From: Ruegeria sp. HKCCA6707
GTDB lineage: Bacteria > Pseudomonadota > Alphaproteobacteria > Rhodobacterales > Rhodobacteraceae
Length of the DNA stretch: 64,000 nucleotides
Assembly (NCBI RefSeq): GCF_013033515.1
Contig: NZ_WQEG01000001.1
Location: 434,001-498,000 of the forward strand
Reading direction: 5' to 3'
Part shown: piece after piece, positions 34,942-44,780 of the stretch
Position numbering within the stretch: position 1 is the stretch's first letter
Layout of the letters: each line of letters starts with the position of its first letter
Notes under the pieces: generated by a model
Told to the model about the DNA's origin: nothing
Seen by the model: the letters and a program-made list of their open reading frames with translations, nothing else
Database searches by the model: none
Translations under genes and position numbers: made by a program

Positions 34942-36435
34942 TCAGCTTGAAAGGCTCAGCGCGACAAAGCGCGGCTCACCGCCCCGCCGTACGAGCAAGA
35001 GCAGCGACTTGCGCCCCGCCTCGGTGGCTTCTTCCATGCGTGTTTCGAGGTCGGAAACCGAAGTGACCTTTTGCTGGCCTGCTTCTGTGATCAAATCCCC
35101 TGCCCGCAAGCCCTTGGAGTACGCCTCGGACGCTTCGTCTACATCCGTGACAACCAAGCCATCGGCATCAGCGGCCAGACCAAGCTCTTCCCGCAGAGTG
35201 TCCGTCAGCGGAGAAATCGTCAGGCCCAGGAATTCGCTGTTTGCGCCTTCCTCTTCCTCAACTGCGGGCGCCTCTGCGGTTTCGGCACGTTCTGCGTCTT
35301 CCCGGCGTCCCAGCACCACCAGAACGGTTTGCGTGCCACCGTCACGATGGACCACAACACGAACCGACTTCCCGACTGTGGTCTCACCGACCTGACGGAC
35401 CAACCCACGGGTGTCTTCCACTTCGACACCGTCAAAGCTAAGAATCACATCACCAGCCAGCAGGCCCGCCTCCTTAGCAGGGCCATCCGGAACATCACTG
35501 ATCAGCGCACCGCCGGGTTTTTCCAGGCCCATCGCCTCGGCCATGTCTTCGGTGACGTCCTGAATGCGCACGCCCAGCCAGCCACGACGGGTTTCACCGA
35601 ACTCACGCAGTTGATCAACGACCTTGATCACAACGTTCGACGCCATCGAAAAGCCGATCCCGATCGATCCGCCATTGGGCGACAGAATCGCGGTGTTCAC
35701 ACCGATCACCTCGCCGCTCATGTTAAACAACGGCCCACCCGAGTTGCCTCGGTTAATTGCAGCATCGGTCTGGATGTAGTCGTCATAAGATCCGCTGAGC
35801 GCACGATTGCGTGCCGAAACGATGCCAGCCGAGACCGAAAAGCCTTGCCCCAACGGGTTGCCCATCGCGACGACCCAATCGCCTACGCGCGCGGTGTCAC
35901 TGTCACCGAACTGCACATATTGCAGCGGGCCCGAGGCCTCTACCTTCAACAGCGCGATATCCGTTTTTTCATCGGTGCCCACAACTTTGGCCACCAACTC
36001 CTTGACCGGTTGGCCATCGCCCGGGAAAAACTCGATCAGGATCTCATCGGCTTCGGCAATAACGTGATTATTGGTAACGATATAACCATCTTCCGAGATC
36101 ACGAATCCTGACCCCAGCGCATTGCTGCGCCGTGGGCGGTCGCTGTCGCCACCTCCGTTGCGGTCTTGAAATTCACGGAAGAAATCTTCGAACGGAGAGC
36201 CTTCGGGGACGATACCTTGCGGGCCAGCCTGCCCTTCGATCAAGGTGCTTGTGGTGATGTTGACCACCGCCGGGCTGATCTGTTCTGCCAATGGCGCCAG
36301 GCTTTCCCCCCGCGCATGCGCGGCCAGAGATTGCGCCATCACCAGCAGGATCGTAGCAAATCCCAACCATACCAACCGCATTTTCGTGACCATTTCGTCA
36401 GATCGTACCGCAAGACTGCGCGCATGTGCCTGCAC
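34942..36435 (-). CDS. degP: Periplasmic DegP/HtrA-type serine protease
   Basis: 497 residues numbered from a GTG at 36435, chosen because AAGGAGAT stands seven to eight bases before it; ATGs 14 and 18 codons later are alternatives. Signal/anchor segment (VWLGFATILLVMAQSLAAHA), trypsin-like domain with complete triad His124 (TNNHVIA), Asp159 (TDIALL) and Ser232 (RGNSGGP), then two PDZ domains (RGWLGVRIQDV and FLGLTISPL) joined by an acidic linker rich in Glu/Ala. Envelope quality-control protease and chaperone. It follows hflK-hflC-DUF2065 on the same strand. Confidence 0.92.
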   Translation of the reverse strand: MQAHARSLAVRSDEMVTKMRLVWLGFATILLVMAQSLAAHARGESLAPLAEQISPAVVNITTSTLIEGQAGPQGIVPEGSPFEDFFREFQDRNGGGDSDRPRRSNALGSGFVISEDGYIVTNNHVIAEADEILIEFFPGDGQPVKELVAKVVGTDEKTDIALLKVEASGPLQYVQFGDSDTARVGDWVVAMGNPLGQGFSVSAGIVSARNRALSGSYDDYIQTDAAINRGNSGGPLFNMSGEVIGVNTAILSPNGGSIGIGFSMASNVVIKVVDQLREFGETRRGWLGVRIQDVTEDMAEAMGLEKPGGALISDVPDGPAKEAGLLAGDVILSFDGVEVEDTRGLVRQVGETTVGKSVRVVVHRDGGTQTVLVVLGRREDAERAETAEAPAVEEEEGANSEFLGLTISPLTDTLREELGLAADADGLVVTDVDEASEAYSKGLRAGDLITEAGQQKVTSVSDLETRMEEATEAGRKSLLLLVRRGGEPRFVALSLSS

Positions 36436-36565
36436 CTGGGATCTCCTTATACCAACCCTAAATGTCCGCGTTTCGCGGCATGTGTTGGGAAACAATGTAG
36501 TCAGTTTGATCACGCCCGCAACTCGGGATCGCAGGGAATTCACTCAGCCGTGAAATTCCGACAGG

Positions 36566-36760
36566 TCAAAACCCGAACTGATAGGCGCCCCAAAGCAGGA
36601 TCAGGCCTGAAACAACACATAAAAGTCCCATCAGGCGGCGTGCTTGTTCCGGAACCGAACGCAGCGCTTCTAACATGCGTTCGATAAGCGAAGGGGCCAG
36701 CGCATAGGCCAGCCCCTCGACAATCAGCACCAGCCCGAAAGCCAGCAGGATCATACCCAT
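36566..36760 (-). CDS. DUF2065 (YjeT-like) small membrane protein
   Basis: 64 residues, two transmembrane helices: LLAFGLVLIVEGLAYALAPSL and LMGLLCVVSGLILLWGAYQF, with the linking LIERMLEALRSVPEQARR. This is the DUF2065/YjeT family habitually placed beside hflK-hflC. The start overlaps the hflC stop by one base (TAATG), so it is coupled to it. Function unknown. Confidence 0.9.
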   Translation of the reverse strand: MGMILLAFGLVLIVEGLAYALAPSLIERMLEALRSVPEQARRLMGLLCVVSGLILLWGAYQFGF

Positions 36761-37638
36761 TACTGCGAGGCCTGCCCGGTCGGAGACTTCAGATAATTGA
36801 AGAACTCGGAATCTGGGCTCAGGACCATCGAGCTGTTGCCCCCTTGAAGGGCGCGCTCATAGGCAGACAAGGACCGATAGAACTCGAAGAATTCTGGATC
36901 CTGACCGAAAGCTTCGGCAAAGATCGCGTTGCGTTCGGCGTCCGCCTCACCGCGAATGATCTCGGCCTCACGGTTCGCATCGGACACCAGTTCCACCACG
37001 GTACGGTCGGCCTGTGCGCGCACACGTTGCGCGGCTTCGTTACCACGGGCGCGCTCGTCCGTTGCCTCACGCTCACGTTCCGCCTTCATCCGGTCGAATG
37101 TGGCTTCAAGGTTGGCTTGTGGCAGGTCGGTTGCTTTCAAACGCACGTCGATCACGTTCACGCCCAGCGCCCGCGCTTCGGCAATCGCACTGTTGCGGAT
37201 CCGCAGCATCAGGGCCGCACGATCCGAGCTGAGGATATCGCGGGACGAGACCGAACCCAGAACTTCGCGGGTTTCGGCGCGCAGAATGCGGTCAAGCCGG
37301 TCTTCGGCAACGGGTATGCCACCAACACCAACCGCTTGCCGGAACTGTTCCAGATCCGAAATCCGGTAGCGCGCGAATGCATCCACCACGAGACGGCGGT
37401 CATCCAGAGGTGTCACCTCCAAAGGTTGCACGTCAATCGACAAAATGCGGTCGTCATAGCGAACTACTTCCTGAATAAGCGGGATCTTGAACGCAAGACC
37501 CGGCTCTTCTTTAACCGCGACAACACGACCGAATTGAAGAACCAGCGCACGCTCGCGTTCGTCCACGATAAAGATCGAAGACAGAAGACCGACGATCAGA
37601 ACAACAATGACGGGAAGAATGAGAGTAGACTTACGCAT
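36760..37638 (-). CDS. hflC: FtsH modulator HflC
   Basis: 292 residues; N-terminal membrane anchor (STLILPVIVVLIVGLLSSIFIVDERERALVLQFG), SPFH/prohibitin domain (VRYDDRILSIDVQP) and a C-terminal coiled coil (REREATDERARGNEAAQRVRAQADRT). With HflK it forms a periplasm-facing cage around the FtsH protease. Start overlaps the hflK stop (TGATG). Confidence 0.95.
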   Translation of the reverse strand: MRKSTLILPVIVVLIVGLLSSIFIVDERERALVLQFGRVVAVKEEPGLAFKIPLIQEVVRYDDRILSIDVQPLEVTPLDDRRLVVDAFARYRISDLEQFRQAVGVGGIPVAEDRLDRILRAETREVLGSVSSRDILSSDRAALMLRIRNSAIAEARALGVNVIDVRLKATDLPQANLEATFDRMKAEREREATDERARGNEAAQRVRAQADRTVVELVSDANREAEIIRGEADAERNAIFAEAFGQDPEFFEFYRSLSAYERALQGGNSSMVLSPDSEFFNYLKSPTGQASQ

Positions 37639-38783
37639 CAGTTATTCTCCTGACCGGAATTGCGGCGCAGTTCGTTCAGCGGCAGATAGGGTACAACACC
37701 CTGGCTTTGGCCGCCCGAGCTTTCGTCAAGTATGATTTTGTCGACGTCACCCAACACCTGTTCCATCCGTTCCAGATACAAGCGCTTGCGCGTCACATCG
37801 GGCGCTTTGGTATACTCTTCCAAAACCGCGCTGAAACGGCTGGCTTCACCCTGCGCGCTGTTGATCTGCTGCGCACGATAGGCTTCGGCCTCTTCCAACA
37901 CCTGCGCGGCTTCACCACGGGCTTCAGCCAAAACGCGGTTGGCATAGGCATCGGCCACGTTCTGCAACCTGTCGCGTTCCTGAGCGGCAGCTTGAACGTC
38001 ACGGAAGGCGGCGATCACGTCCTGCGGCGGGTCTGCTTTGTCAAAGTTCACACGGACGATATTCACACCGGAATCATAGCTGTCCATGGTGGCTTGAATC
38101 AGTTCCTGCAAACGCTCGGCGATCACACCACGATCCCGGTTCAGGATCGGGGCCAGTTCGCTTTGCGCGATAATCTCACGCATGGCCGATTCAGACACCG
38201 CGCGGATTGTCTGGCGCGGATCACGCAAGTTGAACAAGAACTTGGCGGGATCGTTGATGTTCCACACCACTTGATAGTCGATATCGACCACATTCTCGTC
38301 GCCGGTCAACATCAAGCCGTCGTCACGTCCGGTTGACCCGCCCATATCTTCGTTCTGTTCGCGCGTGACCGGGATCACTTCGGCGGTGATAAAGGGCCAT
38401 GGGGCAAAGTTCAGGCCTGGGTTTCCAACCGCATAGAACTCGCCCAGAAACAGCTCGACCGACTGTTCTTCTGGCTTGACCGTGTAAAAACTGGCCAGCC
38501 CCCACAGCACAGCGGCTGCAACAGCGCCGATGGCAATCGTGCTTTTGGTAAAGGCCGGACCACCGCCGCCAGACCCTTTGCCGCCGCCGCCACGGCCCGA
38601 ACCACCGCGTCCGCCCATCAGCACGCGCAGCTGTTCCTGACCTTTTTTCATGAGCTCATCGATCTCGGGGATCTGCGGGCCATCGCCTTCGGGCGGGCGT
38701 TGCCCGTTCCCGTTGTTACCCCGATTTCCTCCGCCGCCCGAGGAGCCTCCGCCCCCCCAGGGGCCGCCGCTGTTGCCCGCCAT
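37638..38783 (-). CDS. hflK: FtsH modulator HflK
   Basis: 381 residues. Gly/Asn/Arg-rich cytoplasmic N-terminus (repeated GGGG), a transmembrane helix (AIGAVAAAVLWGLASFYTV), then the SPFH domain (EQSVELFLGEFY, DGLMLTGDENVVDIDYQVVWNI) and coiled coil. ATG at 38783 is preferred to one three codons upstream because AAAGGAA then has proper spacing. First gene of the hflK-hflC-DUF2065-degP cluster. Confidence 0.95.
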   Translation of the reverse strand: MAGNSGGPWGGGGSSGGGGNRGNNGNGQRPPEGDGPQIPEIDELMKKGQEQLRVLMGGRGGSGRGGGGKGSGGGGPAFTKSTIAIGAVAAAVLWGLASFYTVKPEEQSVELFLGEFYAVGNPGLNFAPWPFITAEVIPVTREQNEDMGGSTGRDDGLMLTGDENVVDIDYQVVWNINDPAKFLFNLRDPRQTIRAVSESAMREIIAQSELAPILNRDRGVIAERLQELIQATMDSYDSGVNIVRVNFDKADPPQDVIAAFRDVQAAAQERDRLQNVADAYANRVLAEARGEAAQVLEEAEAYRAQQINSAQGEASRFSAVLEEYTKAPDVTRKRLYLERMEQVLGDVDKIILDESSGGQSQGVVPYLPLNELRRNSGQENN

Positions 38784-38855
38784 ATGTATCATTTCCTTTG
38801 TTTAGCCCCGTGTGATCACGGAATTACTTGTAACTTGTGTGCGTCCGGTTGCAAA

Positions 38856-40214
38856 TCAAGCCGTGCGCACAGGTTGCCGCATAGTGACCAGTTCTTCGGC
38901 CATGACCGGATGAACTGCAACCGTGCGGTCAAAATCCTCTTTGGTGGCGCCCATCTTGATGGCAATGCCGGCCAGCTGGATCATCTCCCCTGCGCCCGGG
39001 GCCACAATATGGCAGCCCAGAACCTTGCGGGTTGCCTTGCTGACCAGCAATTTCATCAAAACACGCTGGGTACCGCCCGCAAACGATTTTTGCATCGGCT
39101 TGAACGAGGTCGCATAGACCTCGATCGGTTCCTGCGCGGCCGCCTCTTCCTCGCTGAGCCCCACTGTGCCCATTTCAGGCTGGGTGAAGATCGCGGTTGG
39201 GATCAGCTCGTGGTCCACAGGCGTCGGGTTGCCTTTGAAGACGGTTTCGACAAAGGCCATCCCTTCGCGGATGGCAACGGGGGTCAGGTTGACCCGATCC
39301 GTCACGTCACCAATTGCATAGATCGACGGTACGGCAGTCTGGCTGTATGCGTCCACGACGATCTCACCCTTACGGCCGCGTTCGACGCCCAAAGCTTCCA
39401 GCCCAAGGTTGTCAGCATTGGGTGCGCGGCCGGTGGCGTACATGACGACGTCAAACCGGTCCTCGGTCCCGTCAGTGGCCTTTACGCGGATCTGATCGCC
39501 ATCTTTGGTCATCTCAAGCACATTCGTGCCCAGACGCACATCGATCCCGTTCTGGCGCATTTCCTCACAGACCAACCCACGCGCCTCGTCATCAAATCCA
39601 CGCAAGATCTGCGCACCGCGGTAAAACTGGGTGGTTTTGACACCCAACCCGTTCATGATCCCGGCAAATTCACTGGCGATATAGCCGCCGCCGACAATCA
39701 GGATGCTGTCTGGGAGCTTGTCCAGATGAAAAATCTCATTTGACGTGATCGCCAGATCCGAGCCCGGAAAGTCTGGCACAACCGGACGCCCACCCGTGGC
39801 AATCAAAATATGCTTGGCGGTCTTGCGGGTGCCATCGGCCAGTTCAACTGTATGCGCATCCACCAGATGCGCGCGCTGGTCAAAGCTCTCGACACCGTTG
39901 TTTTTCAGGATATTGCGGTAAACGCCTTCCAGCCGGTCCAGCTCGGCCACCAATTTGCCGTGAAACGTATCCCAGTTGAACGCACCGGGCTGAATATCCC
40001 AGCCAAACGCCTGCGCGTCACCGACCATGCCGGAAAACTCGCTGGCAAACACCATCAGCTTTTTCGGCACGCAACCCCGGATTACGCAGGTACCGCCATA
40101 GCGATCTTCCTCGGCCAAAGCCACCTTTGCACCGGTCTCTCCTGCCGCGACACGCGCCGCACGGACCCCACCCGAGCCTCCACCGATGACAAAAAGATCA
40201 TAGTCAAAGCTCAT
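38856..40214 (-). CDS. gor: Glutathione-disulfide reductase
   Basis: 452 residues; FAD-binding GGGSGGVRAAR, redox-active disulfide GGTCVIRGCVPKKL, NAD(P)-binding GGGYIASEFA followed by an Arg-bearing loop, and a C-terminal HPVMAEE segment with the active-site His. It reduces GSSG using NADPH. Its presence fits with four GSH-linked genes in the window. A 72-base gap separates it from hflK. Confidence 0.95.
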   Translation of the reverse strand: MSFDYDLFVIGGGSGGVRAARVAAGETGAKVALAEEDRYGGTCVIRGCVPKKLMVFASEFSGMVGDAQAFGWDIQPGAFNWDTFHGKLVAELDRLEGVYRNILKNNGVESFDQRAHLVDAHTVELADGTRKTAKHILIATGGRPVVPDFPGSDLAITSNEIFHLDKLPDSILIVGGGYIASEFAGIMNGLGVKTTQFYRGAQILRGFDDEARGLVCEEMRQNGIDVRLGTNVLEMTKDGDQIRVKATDGTEDRFDVVMYATGRAPNADNLGLEALGVERGRKGEIVVDAYSQTAVPSIYAIGDVTDRVNLTPVAIREGMAFVETVFKGNPTPVDHELIPTAIFTQPEMGTVGLSEEEAAAQEPIEVYATSFKPMQKSFAGGTQRVLMKLLVSKATRKVLGCHIVAPGAGEMIQLAGIAIKMGATKEDFDRTVAVHPVMAEELVTMRQPVRTA

Positions 40215-40339
40215 GCTGGGTTCCTTCTATCAGCTTGCCAAATACCGCAGGATATCTGGGCGTTATTTCCGGCCTGCCAACCCCTTGGCGCAAGAAAAGC
40301 GATTTTGCGTTCGATCTGTACCATCTCGGCCCGTGGGAC

Positions 40340-41125
40340 TCAGTCCATCTCGTCCGAGAAGACGTTTTCTGTATTGTCTTGCGGCTGATCGGTCTGGACC
40401 GTGCCCGCATTGATATCGCGCAGCTCGACCCGGCCATCGCCAAAGCCGATCACGACCTTGTCACAGATATCGATGAACAACCCGTTCTCGACCACGCCCG
40501 GGATCTGGTTCAGGACCAATGCCATTTGCCGGACATTGCCGATCCGCTTGAGGTGCAGATCCAGAATATGGTTGCCTTCGTCGGTGACACGCGGAACTTC
40601 ACCTGCCATGCGCAAGGTGACAGAAGTACCCAGCACATCCATTGCATCCAACGCTTCTTCGATCAGCGTACGCGTCGTTTGCCAGCCAAAAGGGATAACC
40701 TCAACGGGCAAGGGAAAGGCACCCAGATTCTCAACCTCTTTTCCGGCATCAGCAATCACAACCATCTGGTCGCTTGCCGTTGCAACGATCTTTTCATGTA
40801 ACAAAGCCGCGCCGCCGCCTTTGATCAGGTTCAGTTCGTCATCGAACTCGTCAGCGCCGTCGATTGCCAAATCCAGCCAACGCGCCTGATCCAGTGAGAC
40901 CACCTCAATCCCCACTTCGCGCGCCAATTGAGCTGTGGCACTTGAGGTCGGGACCGCCTTGATCTTCAAGCCACCCTGCCGAACCCGTTCGCCCAGGCGC
41001 CGCACCAGCCATTCGGCGGTCGAGCCCGTTCCCAAACCCACGCGCATTCCGTCTTCGACAAGTTCTGCAGCACGGTAAGCTGCAACCCGTTTGGCCCGTT
41101 CGATCGGTGTCATTTCTCCTACCAT
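40340..41125 (-). CDS. rpiA: Ribose-5-phosphate isomerase A
   Basis: 262 residues. GLGTGSTAEWLVRRLG (phosphate-binding), SLDQARWLDLAIDGADE and KGGGAALLHEKI (catalytic region) are RpiA signatures. Interconverts ribose-5-P and ribulose-5-P. ATG at 41125 follows AGGA by eight bases; a second ATG four codons on has a very close AGGAG. The gene is followed after 125 bases by gor and may share its transcript. Confidence 0.96.
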   Translation of the reverse strand: MVGEMTPIERAKRVAAYRAAELVEDGMRVGLGTGSTAEWLVRRLGERVRQGGLKIKAVPTSSATAQLAREVGIEVVSLDQARWLDLAIDGADEFDDELNLIKGGGAALLHEKIVATASDQMVVIADAGKEVENLGAFPLPVEVIPFGWQTTRTLIEEALDAMDVLGTSVTLRMAGEVPRVTDEGNHILDLHLKRIGNVRQMALVLNQIPGVVENGLFIDICDKVVIGFGDGRVELRDINAGTVQTDQPQDNTENVFSDEMD

Positions 41126-41227
41126 GAAAGCTTTCCTACACCCTCGTGCGAGGCTTATACGGAATGACCCCGACAACTGCGAGGGGCAATTCACGAAAAC
41201 AAAGGATTGAAGGTGGAATTTGCTGCG

Positions 41228-41245
41228 CGTTTCCGATAGGAAACG
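41228..41245. promoter_or_regulatory. Perfect 7-bp dyad between rpiA and the GST-sdaA pair
   Basis: CGTTTCC-GATA-GGAAACG, located about 48 bases before the plus-strand start and 103 before rpiA. Candidate operator or short hairpin; the binding factor is unknown. Confidence 0.45.
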
Positions 41246-41292
41246 TCGCATTCGAACCTTCCGACTCGAGCCCATCGCCGTAGACAGGACTT

Positions 41293-41994
41293 ATGCAAAC
41301 GCCTTACGTGCTTCACTATGCTCCTGACAACGCTTCGCTGGTCGTCCGCTTGGCGCTGGACGAGATGGGCCAACGCTATCAGACAAAGCTGGTAGACCGG
41401 CGTGAAAAGGCGCAGGACAGTTCGGCCTATCGCGCGTTGAACCCCAACGGGTTGATCCCGGTTCTGGAAACGCCCCAGGGTCCGATCTTTGAAACCGCCG
41501 CCATTTTACTATGGCTTGCAGACACGCACCAACAACTTGCCCCTGCCCCTGACAGCGCCGAGCGCGCGAATTTTCTGAAATGGCTGTTTTTTGCATCGAA
41601 CACGCTGCACGCGGATCTGCGGATCCTGTTCTATACTGAAAAGTACATAGCCTCCGGACAGGCCGAGACCCTGCGCACCGGAATTCGTCCACGGTTGAGA
41701 ACCCATCTGCAGAACCTGGAGGCAGAAGCCGCGAGATCCCCGCGCTGGTTGCAGCCCGATCACCCCTCGGTCTTGACCTACTATCTGGCCGCGATGATGC
41801 GGTGGATGCAACTTTATCCGACGCAAGCTGACAAAAGTTGGTTTCAGTTGGCCGACACGCCCCATCTGCATCACATACTGACACGTCTTGAATCCCGCCC
41901 CGCGACGCAGACTGCGATTGTTGCAGAAGGTCTGGGGCCAAACCCGTTTACCTCACCGATCCTCCCCAACCCGCCTGAAGGCTCTGCTCTCTGA
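41293..41994 (+). CDS. Glutathione S-transferase family protein
   Basis: 233 residues with MQTPYVLHYAPDNASLVVRLALDEMG (N-terminal beta-alpha-beta with a Ser near the GSH site), NPNGLIPVLETPQGPIFETAAILLWLAD, and a helical C-terminus. The family is distinct from the two other GSTs in the window. It ends one base before the sdaA start, so the two are co-transcribed and probably coupled. Confidence 0.88.
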   Translation: MQTPYVLHYAPDNASLVVRLALDEMGQRYQTKLVDRREKAQDSSAYRALNPNGLIPVLETPQGPIFETAAILLWLADTHQQLAPAPDSAERANFLKWLFFASNTLHADLRILFYTEKYIASGQAETLRTGIRPRLRTHLQNLEAEAARSPRWLQPDHPSVLTYYLAAMMRWMQLYPTQADKSWFQLADTPHLHHILTRLESRPATQTAIVAEGLGPNPFTSPILPNPPEGSAL

Positions 41995-41995
41995 T

Positions 41996-43369
41996 ATGTT
42001 CCTCTCTGTCTTCGACATGTTCAAAGTGGGCATTGGCCCGTCCTCGTCGCACACAATGGGCCCGATGGTGGCTGCTGCGCGCTTTCTCGATCTGATGCGT
42101 GCGTCACCGTTTGAATTCTCGGGCCTGCGCGGGTCGCTGCATGGGTCCCTGGCCTTTACCGGTGTGGGCCACGCCACCGACCGTGCCACCATTCTGGGGC
42201 TGGCAGGGTTTGTGCCCGACACCTACGACCACGAAAAGGCCGAAGCCACTCTGGCCGAGATTGCAAAGACACAGAGGGTTTCACCTGAAGGCCTGCCTGA
42301 TCTGGCGTTTGACCCCAAAGCCGATTTGATCTTCGACTTCGACACCACCCTGCCCGGCCATGCCAATGGTATGATCCTGATGGCCACCGATGCGCAAGGC
42401 GATGTGATCTTGCGGCAGGTCTATTATTCCATCGGAGGTGGCTTTGTCCTGACCGAAGAGGAACTTGCCGAAGGTAAGGCAACCGAAGAAGGCGCGCCTA
42501 TTCCCTTCCCGTTCAAGTCGGCGGTCGAAATGCTGGATATGGCCAGGTCCAGCGGCAAGTCGATTGCACAGATGAAGCGTGAGAATGAGATCTCGCGCGG
42601 GTGTTCCGAAAGCCTTGCCAAAGGGTCAGCCCGACTGTGGCAAGTCATGAACGATTGTATCGAGCGTGGCCTGACCACCGATGGCATCCTGCCCGGTGGG
42701 TTGAACGTGCGCCGCCGCGCCAAGGGCATTCACGATGCGCTGCAAGCCGAGCGGGGCATGAACCTGAACGCACCGCACACGATCAACGACTGGATGAGCG
42801 TCTATGCTATGGCGGTGAACGAGGAAAACGCCGCCGGTGGCCAGGTGGTGACCGCCCCCACCAATGGTGCGGCGGGCGTTTTGCCTGCGGTCCTGCGCTA
42901 TTACCTTGATCACGTGCCCGGCGCCTCGGAAAGCCGGATCGAAGATTTCCTGCTGACGGCTGCGGCTATTGGCGGCTTGGTCAAGTTCAACGCCTCGATC
43001 TCGGGGGCTGAGGCCGGGTGTCAGGCCGAAGTTGGCAGCGCCGCGGCAATGGCTGCGGCTGGGCTGTGTGCCGTGATGGGCGGAACGCCAGAACAAGTTG
43101 AAAACGCAGCGGAAATCGCGCTGGAACATCATCTTGGCATGACCTGCGATCCGGTAGCGGGTTTGGTGCAGGTGCCCTGTATCGAGCGCAACGGGCTGGG
43201 CGCAATCAAGGCTGTGTCCGCCGCGTCATTGGCGCTACGCGGAGACGGGCAGCATTTTGTGCCACTGGATTCAGTGATCGAAACCATGCGCCAGACCGGG
43301 CATGACATGCATGAGAAATACAAGGAAACATCGCTGGGCGGGTTGGCCGTGAACGTGCCCAACTGCTGA
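41996..43369 (+). CDS. sdaA: L-serine ammonia-lyase, single-chain iron-sulfur type
   Basis: 457 residues; N-terminal [19 protein letters not shown] (beta domain) and C-terminal alpha domain with [44 protein letters not shown] and [12 protein letters not shown]. Three conserved Cys for the 4Fe-4S cluster are present. Deaminates serine to pyruvate. The frame is open upstream through the GST gene, but the ATG at 41996 matches the family start. Confidence 0.97.
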   Translation: MFLSVFDMFKVGIGPSSSHTMGPMVAAARFLDLMRASPFEFSGLRGSLHGSLAFTGVGHATDRATILGLAGFVPDTYDHEKAEATLAEIAKTQRVSPEGLPDLAFDPKADLIFDFDTTLPGHANGMILMATDAQGDVILRQVYYSIGGGFVLTEEELAEGKATEEGAPIPFPFKSAVEMLDMARSSGKSIAQMKRENEISRGCSESLAKGSARLWQVMNDCIERGLTTDGILPGGLNVRRRAKGIHDALQAERGMNLNAPHTINDWMSVYAMAVNEENAAGGQVVTAPTNGAAGVLPAVLRYYLDHVPGASESRIEDFLLTAAAIGGLVKFNASISGAEAGCQAEVGSAAAMAAAGLCAVMGGTPEQVENAAEIALEHHLGMTCDPVAGLVQVPCIERNGLGAIKAVSAASLALRGDGQHFVPLDSVIETMRQTGHDMHEKYKETSLGGLAVNVPNC

Positions 43370-43401
43370 GCGCAAGGGATAACGAAAAAAGGAGCCACTC
43401 A

Positions 43402-43818
43402 ATGGAAGGTCGATGTCTATGCGGAGCGGTCCGCTATGCGGTTGAACCACCGGTTCTGTCCTGCGTGACCTGCCATTGTGACAGTTGCAGACGCCAATGC
43501 GCGGCCCCCATGACCACCTATTTTGCTGTGCGGGATGGCAAGTGGCGCTGGACCGGCGAAGCGCCAAAGCTGTTCCGCTCGTCTCCTGGTGTTGAACGCA
43601 GTTTCTGCCCGACTTGCGGCACACCGATCTCATTCCGCTCGACCGCCATGTCGGATGTCCTGCACCTCTATGTTGCAACGCTGTTAGACCCTGAGGCCTT
43701 GCGCCCGACCCTGCATGTCGCGTTCGAAGAGAAACTGAACAGGCTGGAGTTGAATGACGGTCTGCCGCATTGCATCGGTCCTGACTACACAAAATTTCAG
43801 CCCTTGCCTGAAAATTAG
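43402..43818 (+). CDS. GFA-family (glutathione-dependent formaldehyde-activating-like) zinc protein
   Basis: 138 residues; Cys5-x-Cys7, Cys21, Cys24-x-Cys26, Cys29, and Cys69-x2-Cys72 form the two zinc sites of the GFA/CENP-V fold (CLCGAVRY, CHCDSC, FCPTCGTPI). Founding members speed up S-hydroxymethylglutathione formation, but most family proteins have no established role. It follows sdaA by 32 bases. Confidence 0.9.
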   Translation: MEGRCLCGAVRYAVEPPVLSCVTCHCDSCRRQCAAPMTTYFAVRDGKWRWTGEAPKLFRSSPGVERSFCPTCGTPISFRSTAMSDVLHLYVATLLDPEALRPTLHVAFEEKLNRLELNDGLPHCIGPDYTKFQPLPEN

Positions 43819-43865
43819 AGCTCATCCGCCTTTCCCCCAACCAAACAACCGTTTAGCGTCGCGCA

Positions 43866-44780
43866 ATGACTCAGGATCGGCCGCTGATCGGCATCATGTT
43901 TATGCTTGGCTTTTGCCTGCTCGCCCCGATGGGTGATGCCTTGGCCAAGTTATTAGGGGAAACAACGCCCATCGGCCTTTTGGTTTTTGCCCGTTTTGCG
44001 GTGCAAGCATTGATCCTTGTTCCGATTGTCTATCTGACCAGGCGACCATGGCGGATGCGCGGGCGGATCTTTTGGCTGACCGCACTCAGGACAGCGCTGC
44101 AGATCGCAGGTCTTACCGCCATGTTCACGTCGCTCAAGTTTCTACCATTGGCCGATGCCGTGGCCATCGCATTTGTAATGCCCTTCATCTTGCTGCTCTT
44201 GGGCAATTACTTTCTGAATGAAGAGGTCGGCGCACGGCGTCTGATGGCTTGCGTTGTGGGTTTCATCGGCACCTTGATGGTCATTCAACCCAGCTTTGCC
44301 GAGGTGGGTGCGCCTGCCCTGCTGCCGCTTGTCGTCGCTGTAATCTTTGCGCTGTTCATGCTGGTTACGCGCCAAATCGCCAAGGAAACCGATCCGGTTT
44401 CACAACAGGCGGTGTCGGGCGCCATGGCTTCGGTTGTGCTTTTGCCGGTTTTGCTGATTGGCACACTGACAGAGACCTGGGATATTTCGCTGACCATCGC
44501 TCCCAACACGCCCCTCTGGCTCTTGGCAGGCATTGGCGTGATGGGCACATTGGCACATCTTTGCATGACCTGGTCGCTGCGGTATGCACCCTCGGCGACA
44601 CTGGCCCCAATGCAATACCTGGAGATTCCGGTGGCCACCTTGTTCGGCTGGATCATATTCCACGATCTTCCCAACGGGCTGGCCGCGATTGGCATCCTCA
44701 TCACTATGGCCGCAGGGTTCTATGTCATATGGAGGGAACGCTCCATCGCCCGCAGCGCCCTGACAGAAACAGCTGCATAA
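43866..44780 (+). CDS. EamA/DMT-family transporter
   Basis: 304 residues with ten hydrophobic helices in two repeats: LMACVVGFIGTLMVIQPSFAEVG ends the first and PMQYLEIPVATLFGWIIFHD lies in the second, as in S-adenosylmethionine/riboflavin-type DMT exporters. Substrate unknown. Its last 56 bases overlap the 3' end of the converging thiamine pyrophosphokinase gene. Confidence 0.88.
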   Translation: MTQDRPLIGIMFMLGFCLLAPMGDALAKLLGETTPIGLLVFARFAVQALILVPIVYLTRRPWRMRGRIFWLTALRTALQIAGLTAMFTSLKFLPLADAVAIAFVMPFILLLLGNYFLNEEVGARRLMACVVGFIGTLMVIQPSFAEVGAPALLPLVVAVIFALFMLVTRQIAKETDPVSQQAVSGAMASVVLLPVLLIGTLTETWDISLTIAPNTPLWLLAGIGVMGTLAHLCMTWSLRYAPSATLAPMQYLEIPVATLFGWIIFHDLPNGLAAIGILITMAAGFYVIWRERSIARSALTETAA

